A stretch of 35,381 nt of DNA from a virus. Made by a program: the position numbers and the translations under genes. The notes beneath the pieces are model-generated. The model made no database searches, was not told the DNA's origin, and saw nothing but the letters and a program-made list of their open reading frames with translations. How positions within the stretch are numbered: the stretch's first letter is position 1; every line of letters starts with the position of its first letter. The stretch is from positions 1 to 35,381 of IMG/VR virus record IMGVR_UViG_3300042294_005150. One strand, written 5' to 3'. Positions 29,214-35,381 of this stretch are shown in pieces.

Positions 29214-29569
29214 ATTTGTCCGAGGACAACACACCTCCTAAGGGGAGAACAGCGGGGGCGGTGCCGGTTTGGGGACCGGCGCACGCCGCCCCCGCACATC
29301 CCATGACCGTGGGCGCGGTGGGCTTTGGCCCGGCGTGGACGATGGAGGACTCGATGGCGTCCTCGATCGTGCGGCTGGAGTGCGAGAACGAGGAACTGCG
29401 GGCGACCGTGGCCACGTGGGAAGTCGAGCGCGGCATCCTGGTCCGCGAGCTGGAGCGACTGCGGGAGTTGGTGGCCGACGAGCGCGCCAAGGATGCAGCC
29501 TGCGCGGAGAAGTGCCGCGACAAATACGAGGCCGACCGCATCGGCGGGCACGATTGGAGCAACCGATGA
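29210..29569 (+). CDS. Coiled-coil early protein with uncertain start
   Basis: 119 residues if started at ATG 29210, which overlaps the previous stop. The first ~45 residues are low-complexity and lie over a strong hairpin. The ATG at 29354 has GGAGG five bases upstream and gives a tidy 71-residue coiled coil (RLECENEELRATVATWEVER). I favour the short form. In that case 29214-29353 is a structured leader. Function unknown. Confidence 0.55.
   Translation: MNLSEDNTPPKGRTAGAVPVWGPAHAAPAHPMTVGAVGFGPAWTMEDSMASSIVRLECENEELRATVATWEVERGILVRELERLRELVADERAKDAACAEKCRDKYEADRIGGHDWSNR
29252..29295 (+). promoter_or_regulatory. Long GC-rich hairpin in the early operon
   Basis: GCGGGGGCGG (29252-29261) pairs with CCGCCCCCGC (29286-29295), and inside it GCCGGT pairs with ACCGGC around a TTGGGG loop. 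It lies at the start of the longer reading of the coiled-coil gene. No T-tract follows. It may be a transcript processing, stability or attenuation element. Confidence 0.5.
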
Positions 29570-30183
29570 GCCGCGAGATCCATTATTGTAAATGCGGTCA
29601 GTCGATTTTCCACGACATGACGGAATGCGGTGATTGCGTGGAAAGCATTGTCGGCGTTATTGGCATTGATCCCGGCCCGGAGCAATCGGCGCGAGTGCTG
29701 TTTGACGGGCTGCGCGTGACCGTTGCAGATATTTTGCCCAACGATCAACTGCTTGAAATTCTTGGCAGAGGCTTGCACGTCCGCGTCCCGATCTACTGCG
29801 AGCACATTGCCAGCTATGGCATGGCCGTGGGCGCATCCGTCTTTGAGACGTGCGTGTGGATCGGGCGCTTCATGCAAGTTTCTCAACAGGCGGGCAGTCA
29901 GTTTTCCCGCGTGTTCCGCCGCGATGTAAAGCTGCACCTGTGCAATTCGCCGCGGGCCAAGGATGCGAACGTGCGGCAGGCATTGCTGGACAGACTCGGC
30001 CCGCAGGGAACGAAGAAGGCTCCCGGCCCGACGTATGGCGTGAAGTCGCACGAGTGGGCGGCGTTGGCCGTGGCGGTCTACGGCTGGGATCAAATTTTTG
30101 GACGGCAAACCACTAACGGAGGGCCGCCCGCTTCACCCCAAAAAAAGACCGCGCCCAGGTTGCAGCCCGGACGCGGCGAATAA
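29566..30183 (+). CDS. RuvC-like Holliday junction resolvase with zinc knuckle
   Basis: 205 residues. VIGIDPGPEQSARVLF (D35), VPIYCEHIASYGMAVG (E79) and the helix KDANVRQALLDRLG followed by KSHEWAALAVA give the RNase H-fold layout of phage RuvC-like nucleases. Before it, CKCG (C8, C10) and CGDC (C21, C24) form a small zinc-binding knuckle. It would resolve branched DNA made by recombination or before packaging. It lies directly upstream of the ERF/SSB/RecE-like recombination set. The last acidic ligand is ambiguous (D142 or E163). Confidence 0.72.
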   Translation: MSREIHYCKCGQSIFHDMTECGDCVESIVGVIGIDPGPEQSARVLFDGLRVTVADILPNDQLLEILGRGLHVRVPIYCEHIASYGMAVGASVFETCVWIGRFMQVSQQAGSQFSRVFRRDVKLHLCNSPRAKDANVRQALLDRLGPQGTKKAPGPTYGVKSHEWAALAVAVYGWDQIFGRQTTNGGPPASPQKKTAPRLQPGRGE

Positions 30184-30191
30184 CACACACA

Positions 30192-30755
30192 ATGGAGACG
30201 AACCAAGAGAGCGTGTCAAAACCACGCAAGCAGATATGCGCCGCCCTCGTCAAGGCCCAGAAAGGCTTTGGCCCGGCGCTCAAGAGTAGCCAGAACCCGC
30301 ACTTCAAGAGCCGCTATGCCGACCTGTCGGCCTGCGTTGAGGCGGTGGTCGAGGCGCTCAACGACAACGGCATCGCGCTGACGCAGCGCACGCACGCGAC
30401 CGACGCGCAGGGCGTCGAAGTGGAAACCGTGCTGGTGCACGAGAGCGGCGAGGAGATGTCTTTTGGCCGGCTCTTCGTGCCGTGCACGAAGAATGACGCG
30501 CAGGGCTACGGAAGCGCGATCACTTACGCGCGCCGCTACCACTTGCAGACGGCCCTTGGCCTCGCGCCGGAGGACGATGACGGCAACGCGGCAAGCTCAT
30601 CCGCCCCGCGCATCCTTTCCAAGGATCTGACCAAGGGCACCACGACTTACGCGGCGAGGCCGAAGCCAACCCCGCGCACCACGGACGAGTTTCCCGTGGA
30701 CCGTCCGAGCAAAGCGAAACCCGTCGAGGCCGACGATGACCGCATCCCGTTTTAA
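30192..30755 (+). CDS. ERF-family single-strand annealing protein
   Basis: 187 residues. ICAALVKAQKGFGPALKSSQ, then FKSRYADLSACVEAVVEAL and QGYGSAITYARRYHLQTALG are signature regions of the ERF superfamily that anneals complementary DNA strands in phage recombination. The C-terminus is a disordered acidic linker ending DDDRIPF, like the tip of bacterial SSB. The leader ACACACA has no Shine-Dalgarno site. The partner exonuclease is two genes downstream. Confidence 0.92.
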   Translation: METNQESVSKPRKQICAALVKAQKGFGPALKSSQNPHFKSRYADLSACVEAVVEALNDNGIALTQRTHATDAQGVEVETVLVHESGEEMSFGRLFVPCTKNDAQGYGSAITYARRYHLQTALGLAPEDDDGNAASSSAPRILSKDLTKGTTTYAARPKPTPRTTDEFPVDRPSKAKPVEADDDRIPF

Positions 30756-30786
30756 CCAACCAACCAAACACCAACCAACACACATT
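30756..30786 (+). promoter_or_regulatory. G-free unstructured leader of the SSB-like gene
   Basis: 31 bases with CCAA-type repeats and no G at all directly before the ATG at 30787. It cannot form stable pairs and holds no Shine-Dalgarno site, so initiation may rely on an open leader, for example through ribosomal protein S1. Confidence 0.5.
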
Positions 30787-31065
30787 ATGGCAATCCAACT
30801 TAAAATTGACGTTAGCAAAATCAGCAAGCCCGACCTCTACCAGGGCAAGAAGGGCATCTACCTCGACGCAATCCTTTGGGAGAACCGCGACGGTCAGAGC
30901 CAATACGGCGACGACGGCTACATCACCCAGGGCATCAGCAAGGAGAAGCGCGATGCGGGCGAGCGCGGGCCGATCATCGGCAACTGGAAGCACATGGAGA
31001 AGAAGGCCGCGGCGCCGGTGAAGGCCGAGGCGGACGAGGCGGCGGATCAAGACATCCCGTTCTGA
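30787..31065 (+). CDS. SSB-like single-stranded DNA-binding protein
   Basis: 92 residues. The N-terminal part is short beta strands (AIQLKIDVSKISKPDLYQGK, GIYLDAILWEN), a compact OB-like core. An acidic linker ends DQDIPF, the tip that SSB proteins use to recruit partners. It lies between the ERF annealase, which has the same kind of tip, and the exonuclease. The core is not a clear Pfam SSB match, so the function is inferred from tail, size and context. Confidence 0.65.
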   Translation: MAIQLKIDVSKISKPDLYQGKKGIYLDAILWENRDGQSQYGDDGYITQGISKEKRDAGERGPIIGNWKHMEKKAAAPVKAEADEAADQDIPF

Positions 31066-31067
31066 CC

Positions 31068-31919
31068 ATGCGCTCCCTCAAATACGGAATTTCGGGCGTG
31101 TTCTACGACATGCTCGAGCAGGAGTATCGCGCGCAGACCGCCATCGCGGGCAGTGACGCGAAGCACATCTTGCCGCCTAAAACGCCGAGTCACTACGCGG
31201 CGCACATGGCCGGCGAAACCAAGCGCGAGCCGAGCAAAGCTATGCTCCTCGGCACGATGGCCCACCTTGCCGTGCTCGAGCCGGCCAAGCTCGACTCGGC
31301 TTTTGTCGAGAAACCCGAGGGCAAGGAAGGCGACTTCCGCACCAAGGAGGGCAAGGAGTGGAAAGCCAAGATGGGCGCCACGCCTATCCTCGACCAGGAC
31401 GAGGCCCGCGCCGCGCGGGGAATCCGCGACAGCATCGCCGCGCATGATGCGGCGAAGGCGTTGCTGGCTGGCTGCGATAGCGAGGTGGCGATGTTTGCCC
31501 AGCACCGCACCGGGCTTTGGATCAAGGGCCGCGTCGATGCGCTGAAAGTGGAGAGCGACAACGAGGCCGTCATCGTGGACGTGAAGACCACGTCGGCAGG
31601 GGCCGACTACGGCACGTTTTCGCGGCAGGCGGCATCGCTCAACTACCACGTCAGCGCGGCATGGTATTGCCATCTGGCGGGGCTGAATGGCCTGCCTCCG
31701 TGCCGCTTCTACTGGATCGCGGTGGAAACTGCCGCGCCTTACGCGGTGGCCGTTTACGAGATCCACCCGGATGCGCTGGATCTGGGCGTCGGCATGATGA
31801 ATGACGCGCTGGAACTGATCGCTCAGTGCGAGGACGCGGGTGTGTGGCCGGGCTACCAGGCCGAGGCGCAGTGTCTGAACCTGCCCGCGTGGGCTTACGG
31901 GAAGGCGGTGGCGGCGTGA
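31068..31919 (+). CDS. RecE/exonuclease VIII-like PD-(D/E)XK exonuclease
   Basis: 283 residues. LLGTMAHLAVLEPAKLDSAF is the conserved N-terminal block of the RecE C-terminal domain family. The nuclease core shows IKGRVDAL (D), VIVDVKTT (D-x-K) and QAASLNYHVSAAWYCH. This order matches exonucleases that resect double-stranded ends to make single strands for ERF-type annealing. Start at ATG 31068, two bases after the SSB-like stop, so annealase, SSB and exonuclease form one recombination operon. Confidence 0.88.
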   Translation: MRSLKYGISGVFYDMLEQEYRAQTAIAGSDAKHILPPKTPSHYAAHMAGETKREPSKAMLLGTMAHLAVLEPAKLDSAFVEKPEGKEGDFRTKEGKEWKAKMGATPILDQDEARAARGIRDSIAAHDAAKALLAGCDSEVAMFAQHRTGLWIKGRVDALKVESDNEAVIVDVKTTSAGADYGTFSRQAASLNYHVSAAWYCHLAGLNGLPPCRFYWIAVETAAPYAVAVYEIHPDALDLGVGMMNDALELIAQCEDAGVWPGYQAEAQCLNLPAWAYGKAVAA

Positions 31920-32158
31920 CGTGGCAACCCGAACTAAGTTTCGCCGCGCCCGAAACCCACCGCCGCCCGACGCAGGCCAATCGCATTTTGCGATACCTTG
32001 AAGCGGGCAACCGACTGACGGCCCTCGAGGCGCTGGAGCGTTTCCAGTGCCTGCGCCTGGCTGCTCGCATCCACGAGCTGCGCGACGCGGGATGGCAGAT
32101 CGAGGAGCGCACCGTCGAGACGCGGAGCGGGAAACGGGTGGCGGAGTATTACCTATGA
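31916..32158 (+). CDS. Small helix-turn-helix protein (HTH_39-like)
   Basis: 80 residues from a GTG overlapping the exonuclease stop. ANRILRYLEAGNRLTALEAL, then FQCLRLAARIHELRDAGWQI matches the phage helix-turn-helix domain with a following wing (VETRSGKRVAEYYL). Likely a small DNA-binding regulator of the early operon. Overlaps the next gene by 4 bases. Confidence 0.8.
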   Translation: MTWQPELSFAAPETHRRPTQANRILRYLEAGNRLTALEALERFQCLRLAARIHELRDAGWQIEERTVETRSGKRVAEYYL

Positions 32159-32355
32159 AGCGCAGCCGCTGGCAACCGAACCCTGACCGGTTCATCTGGA
32201 ATAACAACGGCACCTACTGGCTGCGGTGGACGCCTTACGATCCGGTCTACAAGCAGGCTCGGGTGGCGGCGAGCCTGGGGACGGCCGACCTCGAAGAGGC
32301 CCGGCGCAAGCGGGATGAGGTCTTGGGGAATTGGAACCGGAAGGAGGCGGCGTGA
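32155..32355 (+). CDS. Isolated integrase arm-binding-like (AP2-type) domain
   Basis: 66 residues. The layout (NNNGTYWLRWTPYDP, then a strand, then LGTADLEEARRKRDEVL) is the three-strand-plus-helix pattern of the N-terminal arm-binding domain of tyrosine integrases, with no catalytic domain attached. It could occupy integrase arm sites or act as an accessory excision factor. That role is inferred from the fold pattern. Overlaps both neighbours by 4 bases. Confidence 0.6.
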   Translation: MKRSRWQPNPDRFIWNNNGTYWLRWTPYDPVYKQARVAASLGTADLEEARRKRDEVLGNWNRKEAA

Positions 32356-32606
32356 CCGAGCAACTGGAACTCCTGCCGGCGCAACCGGACGAGCACCTGT
32401 TCCCTTACTGGCGCAATCAGTTGGCCGCGTGGCCGTGCGACGTGTTCCAGTTTCGCAATATGCCCGAGACCACCGGCTGGTCGATGGCGACCCAAAAGAT
32501 GTGCTTTGCGCGGTGGCTGTTTAGGGCCGGCCAGATGAGCCGAGCGGAGTTTCGCCGGTGGTGGCGGTTTAAGCGGGCAGTGTCGAGGAGGGATGCAACT
32601 TTATGA
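32352..32606 (+). CDS. Small DNA-binding-like protein
   Basis: 84 residues from a GTG start. The second half (SMATQKMCFARWLFRAGQMS, then FRRWWRFKRAV) resembles a helix-turn-helix with a very basic, Trp-rich end. The RAGQ-x-x-R pattern recalls the winged-helix gene of the minus cassette. No family assigned. Coupled to the replication gene by overlap. Confidence 0.5.
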   Translation: MTEQLELLPAQPDEHLFPYWRNQLAAWPCDVFQFRNMPETTGWSMATQKMCFARWLFRAGQMSRAEFRRWWRFKRAVSRRDATL

Positions 32607-33538
32607 TCTGGCTAAACCTCAAAACAACAACCCTGCGCTCGCCGGAATATGCTGGGAGCGAGCCGATTCAGCGGGCCACTTGGCTTAACCTCTTGGCCTA
32701 TTGCTGCGAGCAGGAAAACGGCGGCAAAATCTACGGCTGCGGCGGGTGGAAGGACCGCCAGTGGCAACAGACGCTAGGTGTGACTTTGGCCGAGGTGGGC
32801 GAGGAGAGCGCGCTGTGGCACTGGGAGGATGATGCGCTTTGCGTGGCGTTTTACCCGACCTTCAAAGAAGACGAGGTGCAGGCCCGCCGTGAGGCCGGCA
32901 AAAGAGGCGGAAGCGCCCGAACCAAAGCCAAAACCGAAGCAGCCCGAAACAACGGAGCGAAGCACAACCCAAGCAAAACCCAAGCACAACCTAAGCAAAA
33001 CCCAAGCACCAACCCAACGGAAAGGGAAAGGGAATGGGAAGAGAATGATAAAGGAAAGGGAACGCTGACTGTCGTCAGCGACGCACCGTCAGGATTTAAT
33101 TTGCCGCAAGTCATCGAGGCCGGCAGACGCGCCATGATCCCCGAAGACGTATGCCGCGCTTACCACGATGACCGCGAGGGCGCCGGGTGGATGGACGGCA
33201 AGGGCAGGCCCGTCCGCTCGATGCCGCATGATCTGTCGGGTTTCTGGCGCAAGTGGCAGTCGAACCGAAGCCCTAAGCAATTCGGCAACGGGCAGGTGAA
33301 CGGACACAACGGCAGCCCAAAGCCGGCCGAGGGCGTGTGGCACCTCGAGAAGCGGATCGAGGCGGCCAAGTCTGAGATCAGCCGGCTCCAGGGCGACCCG
33401 CGCAATAAAGAGGCGGCCGACGAGGAGACGCCCTGGGATCGGCGGCTGAAGCCTGAGGTGGCCAAGAAGATAGGCGAGCTTAAGGCCGGAATCACGGCGA
33501 TGCGCCGGCAGTTGGCTGGGCAGGAGGTGGCGGCATGA
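32603..33538 (+). CDS. Replication initiator/replisome organiser
   Basis: 311 residues. The N-terminal ~95 residues (MIWLNLKTTTLRSPEYAG, IQRATWLNLLAYCCEQENGG) read like the winged-helix start of phage replisome organisers. The segment REAGKRGGSARTKAKT and a low-complexity linker over the iteron DNA follow. The C-terminal part (VIEAGRRAMIPEDVCRAYHD, SGFWRKWQSNR) is like the DnaD/helicase-loader-contacting region, ending in a coiled coil. An origin inside the initiator gene mirrors lambda gene O. No helicase or loader is encoded, so host DnaB is probably recruited. Confidence 0.7.
   Translation: MIWLNLKTTTLRSPEYAGSEPIQRATWLNLLAYCCEQENGGKIYGCGGWKDRQWQQTLGVTLAEVGEESALWHWEDDALCVAFYPTFKEDEVQARREAGKRGGSARTKAKTEAARNNGAKHNPSKTQAQPKQNPSTNPTEREREWEENDKGKGTLTVVSDAPSGFNLPQVIEAGRRAMIPEDVCRAYHDDREGAGWMDGKGRPVRSMPHDLSGFWRKWQSNRSPKQFGNGQVNGHNGSPKPAEGVWHLEKRIEAAKSEISRLQGDPRNKEAADEETPWDRRLKPEVAKKIGELKAGITAMRRQLAGQEVAA
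32960..33015 (+). repeat. Iteron array inside the replication gene, probable origin
   Basis: Five adjoining direct repeats: four 11-mers of the form AAGCAMAACCY (32960, 32971, 32982, 32993) and one 12-mer (33004-33015). They are followed at 33019-33060 by a purine-only-like A/G tract with AT-rich ATGATAAAGG. The 11-base period is not a multiple of three, so the repeat is conserved as DNA rather than protein. This matches an iteron origin next to an easily melted region. Confidence 0.7.
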
Positions 33539-33741
33539 GCGAAAGTTTGCGCGCCTACATCGCCGCCCACGGCCTCGACGAGGTGGCCGTGATGAACGAA
33601 CTGCAGGACCACGGCGTGATCTCCGACAATGCCGTGAGCGTGGCCGAGGTGGGCAATGGCGGTGTGGCTATTGGTTGGCTGGAAAAACGTGACCTGAGGG
33701 CATTACGGGCGCGGGAAGAGGCGGGGAGGAGGGCGGCGTGA
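33535..33741 (+). CDS. Small hypothetical early protein
   Basis: 68 residues, helical at the start (LRAYIAAHGLDEVAVMNELQ) and at the basic end (KRDLRALRAREEAGRR). Overlaps the replication gene and the next gene by 4 bases each. No family recognised. Confidence 0.55.
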   Translation: MSESLRAYIAAHGLDEVAVMNELQDHGVISDNAVSVAEVGNGGVAIGWLEKRDLRALRAREEAGRRAA

Positions 33742-34316
33742 TTGACATGAAACGCGCCCAAATGCTCGGAGGCGACCCAGCGGATCGGAAAGAGGCCAGC
33801 TATTGGCCGACGCACGAGGACAGGCCCGAGGACGTGTGGGCTGACGAGTGGCTCGATATGTGCCGGGCTGCTGATGTGAATGTTTGCCCGGATGCGGTGA
33901 AGCACGGCAAGGCGGCGATGATGAAGACCTTGAAGGTGTCGGACAAGGACGGGCACCGAATTGCTCAACGGGAGGCCATTGTCCGCTTCCTGCAACAGGC
34001 GAGGGAGGTGTCGGCCTGCCCGGATCTGCAATACTTCGTCGCTACCTGGCAGGCGGCCTTCGAGCTCGAGGACAAGGACGAGGACAAGACGCAGACGAGC
34101 ATTGCCAAGCAGTTCGGCGTGACCCGGGCGGCCGTGTCCAAGCGGGTCATCGAGATACGGAAGGCGGCTAACCCTGCGACCATCGCCCGCAGCCAAAAGA
34201 GCATTGAGGCCAGAAAGACTTACGCCCTGCGACAACTGATCGTCGGGGGCACACGAACTAAGATCAACCTAACGAACCAACAGAAAGAGACTCAGACATT
34301 ATGGGAAACGAACTAA
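33738..34316 (+). CDS. Helix-turn-helix protein of the late early region
   Basis: 192 residues from a GTG coupled to the preceding stop. Residues ~140-165 (TQTSIAKQFGVTRAAVSKRV) form a clear helix-turn-helix of the sigma-70 region 4/replication-repressor type. The N-terminal ~110 residues are globular with an acidic stretch (ELEDKDEDKTQ) before the HTH. Its position after replication suggests a regulator of late transcription, but this is inference. Its end overlaps the next gene by 16 bases. Confidence 0.62.
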   Translation: MIDMKRAQMLGGDPADRKEASYWPTHEDRPEDVWADEWLDMCRAADVNVCPDAVKHGKAAMMKTLKVSDKDGHRIAQREAIVRFLQQAREVSACPDLQYFVATWQAAFELEDKDEDKTQTSIAKQFGVTRAAVSKRVIEIRKAANPATIARSQKSIEARKTYALRQLIVGGTRTKINLTNQQKETQTLWETN

Positions 34317-34789
34317 CAACAGGGGTCAGCGTGGAGCAGTTGCGCGCGCTGGCAGAACGTATCCGCGAGGCCAAAGCCGGCGCGATCAAAGAGATGAAGA
34401 CGGCCATCGAGGCTATGCACGAGGAGGGGACGCTATTGGTCCAGGCAGAGATGGAGCTTGGCCAGGCGTTTGACGGGTGGGTGGATGGGCTGGCTGATCA
34501 TGGCGTGGACCCGATGCAGGCCAGGTATTGCATGAAGATCGCCAAGAAGCATAAGGAGGTTAAAAGCCTGTTCGCCGATCCAAGCGCAGCCAAGCAGTTG
34601 GTGCTTCAGAACTTTGCGCCACCCACGCCACCCAAGCCTGAGACCGAAAAGGTGGCCGATGTGCCGGCCTACCAGATCACGGTGCGCTTCAACATCGACC
34701 CGATGGACGCAGCGTTTCCGCGCGCGCGGTTCTTGGCCGAACCCCAAGTCAAGAGCTTGGTCAGTGTGGTGCAGGAGCTTGAGGGGTAA
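34301..34789 (+). CDS. DUF3102-like protein
   Basis: 162 residues. The helical N-terminal domain (IREAKAGAIKEMKTAIEAMH, ELGQAFDGWVDGLADHG, then QARYCMKIAKKHKEV) resembles DUF3102/KfrA-like proteins, which take part in DNA binding. A Pro-rich linker (PPTPPKPETEK) leads to a small beta domain (YQITVRFNIDPMDAAFP). Function unknown. Confidence 0.55.
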   Translation: MGNELTTGVSVEQLRALAERIREAKAGAIKEMKTAIEAMHEEGTLLVQAEMELGQAFDGWVDGLADHGVDPMQARYCMKIAKKHKEVKSLFADPSAAKQLVLQNFAPPTPPKPETEKVADVPAYQITVRFNIDPMDAAFPRARFLAEPQVKSLVSVVQELEG

Positions 34790-34826
34790 GACTTGCCACC
34801 TTATCCGCGAGTATTAACCTTGAGAC

Positions 34827-35027
34827 ATGGAAGCATTACTGTGGGTGGGCATCGCCTTGGTTGCTTTTGGTTTGGCAGGCATTGTGCTGAAGAAACGCAA
34901 GGAGTCAGCATACGAGCCAAACAGCGAGCAGGTCATACTGCTGGAGACATTGGTCGAGGAGCAGGAGAAAACCAATGAGTTACTGCGGCAACTCATCAGG
35001 GCATACGGGCACGAGCCGGAAGCGTGA
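34827..35027 (+). CDS. Small membrane protein with coiled coil
   Basis: 66 residues. One N-terminal membrane segment (ALLWVGIALVAFGLAGIVLK), a basic stop (KKRKE), then a charged helical part (VILLETLVEEQEKTNELLRQ). Single-spanning topology with the helix in the cytoplasm is likely. Possible exclusion or lysis-timing protein; no family recognised. Confidence 0.6.
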   Translation: MEALLWVGIALVAFGLAGIVLKKRKESAYEPNSEQVILLETLVEEQEKTNELLRQLIRAYGHEPEA

Positions 35028-35307
35028 GCTACCGCCGCCGCGGGTTATTGCCGTTGATGTAGACGGAACGCTACACGTAGGCGGCGAGCCCAACATTAAG
35101 GCGATAGCGTGGCTGAACAAGCGCAAGGCCGAGGGCTACACGCTCATGCTTTGGTCGATGCGAGGCGAGAAGCACGCGCGGCTAATCGCTGGTCAGATAG
35201 GATGCGTTGAGTTGTTTGATTCCATCGTGAGCAAGCCGGGCTTCATCCTTGATGACGAGGGATGGTCTTGGATCAAGCGCACTCGAGTCGTGCGCGCCAC
35301 AGAGTAG
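34975..35307 (+). CDS. HAD-like phosphatase, short phage form
   Basis: 110 residues. VIAVDVDGTLHVGG is motif I of the HAD superfamily (nucleophile and acid-base Asp in DVDGT). YTLMLWSMRG carries the Ser of motif II, and FILDDEGWSW supplies acidic residues like motif IV. There is no cap domain. Start at ATG 34975, with GGAG seven bases upstream, inside the preceding gene; no later start is available. The substrate could be a nucleotide or sugar phosphate. Confidence 0.7.
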   Translation: MSYCGNSSGHTGTSRKRELPPPRVIAVDVDGTLHVGGEPNIKAIAWLNKRKAEGYTLMLWSMRGEKHARLIAGQIGCVELFDSIVSKPGFILDDEGWSWIKRTRVVRATE

Positions 35308-35366
35308 ACAGTCCATGGTTATCTTTACTGCCCCAGTCAAGGAGTCTCCTCTAAACAAAGCACTCA

Positions 35367-35381
35367 AGTGCCCGTGACAAG
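35367..35381. repeat. Terminal direct repeat, right copy
   Basis: Identical to bases 1-15. Between the HAD-like gene and this repeat, 35308-35366 shows no gene or clear signal. Confidence 0.85.

Noticed and set aside
32957-33015. CRISPR array
   Set aside because: The repeats are 11-12 bases and directly adjoining, with no spacers. No cas gene is present.

Overview
The window looks like a complete temperate siphovirus (long non-contractile tail) genome of about 35.4 kb, sampled in circular form. The first 15 bases recur as the last 15 bases. A full virion assembly line is present, together with a tyrosine integrase next to an attP core that copies the 3' half of a tRNA-Ser(CGA) gene. The sequence is GC-rich, with a strong preference for C-ending codons in the head and tail genes. 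Shine-Dalgarno sites are rare. The host cannot be named from the sequence. It should be a high-GC bacterium with a tRNA-Ser(CGA) ending in CCCTTCCGCCA. A lipobox protein and an M15 peptidase next to a holin-like gene suggest a diderm (Gram-negative type) envelope.

Layout. (1) 218-9758: small and large terminase, portal, ClpP-type prohead protease with a C-terminal/nested scaffold, and major coat. After a terminator come two glycosyltransferases, then head-tail connector genes. (2) 9782-22958: tail tube, tail assembly chaperone with a -1 frameshift extension, tape measure, and distal tail and fibre genes. The last group includes a BppU-like protein, an Mtd-N-like fibre, a protein carrying a trypsin-like serine protease triad, two fibre proteins sharing a duplicated domain, and a LamG-like protein. 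(3) 23043-24225: lysis genes (holin, lipoprotein, small gene, M15 endolysin). (4) 24226-24409: convergent gap with a tRNA-like fold and stacked inverted repeats. (5) 24410-25891, minus strand: a four-gene cassette (metallophosphoesterase, winged-helix protein, SprT-like zincin, small membrane protein). In the prophage it would lie at the attR end, the usual place for lysogenic conversion genes. (6) attP and integrase, 26008-27203. (7) 27307-27813: two divergent, paralogous ribbon-helix-helix (RHH) regulators separated by repeats with a 10-bp period; this is the best candidate for the lysis/lysogeny switch. (8) 27810-35307: densely overlapping early genes. These include an excisionase-like protein, small membrane and coiled-coil proteins, a RuvC-like resolvase, an ERF annealase, an SSB-like protein, a RecE-like exonuclease, an isolated integrase arm-binding-like domain, a replication initiator containing an iteron array, a helix-turn-helix (HTH) protein, a DUF3102-like protein and a HAD-like hydrolase.

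Two signals stand out. First, TTGACA lies exactly 16 nt before the start codon of six genes on both strands, with close variants at several more. This position does not fit a sigma70 promoter for those genes. Second, the two RHH genes form a compact bidirectional switch with no CI/Cro-type repressor anywhere else in the genome. No polymerase, helicase or RNA polymerase gene is visible, so replication and transcription depend on the host.
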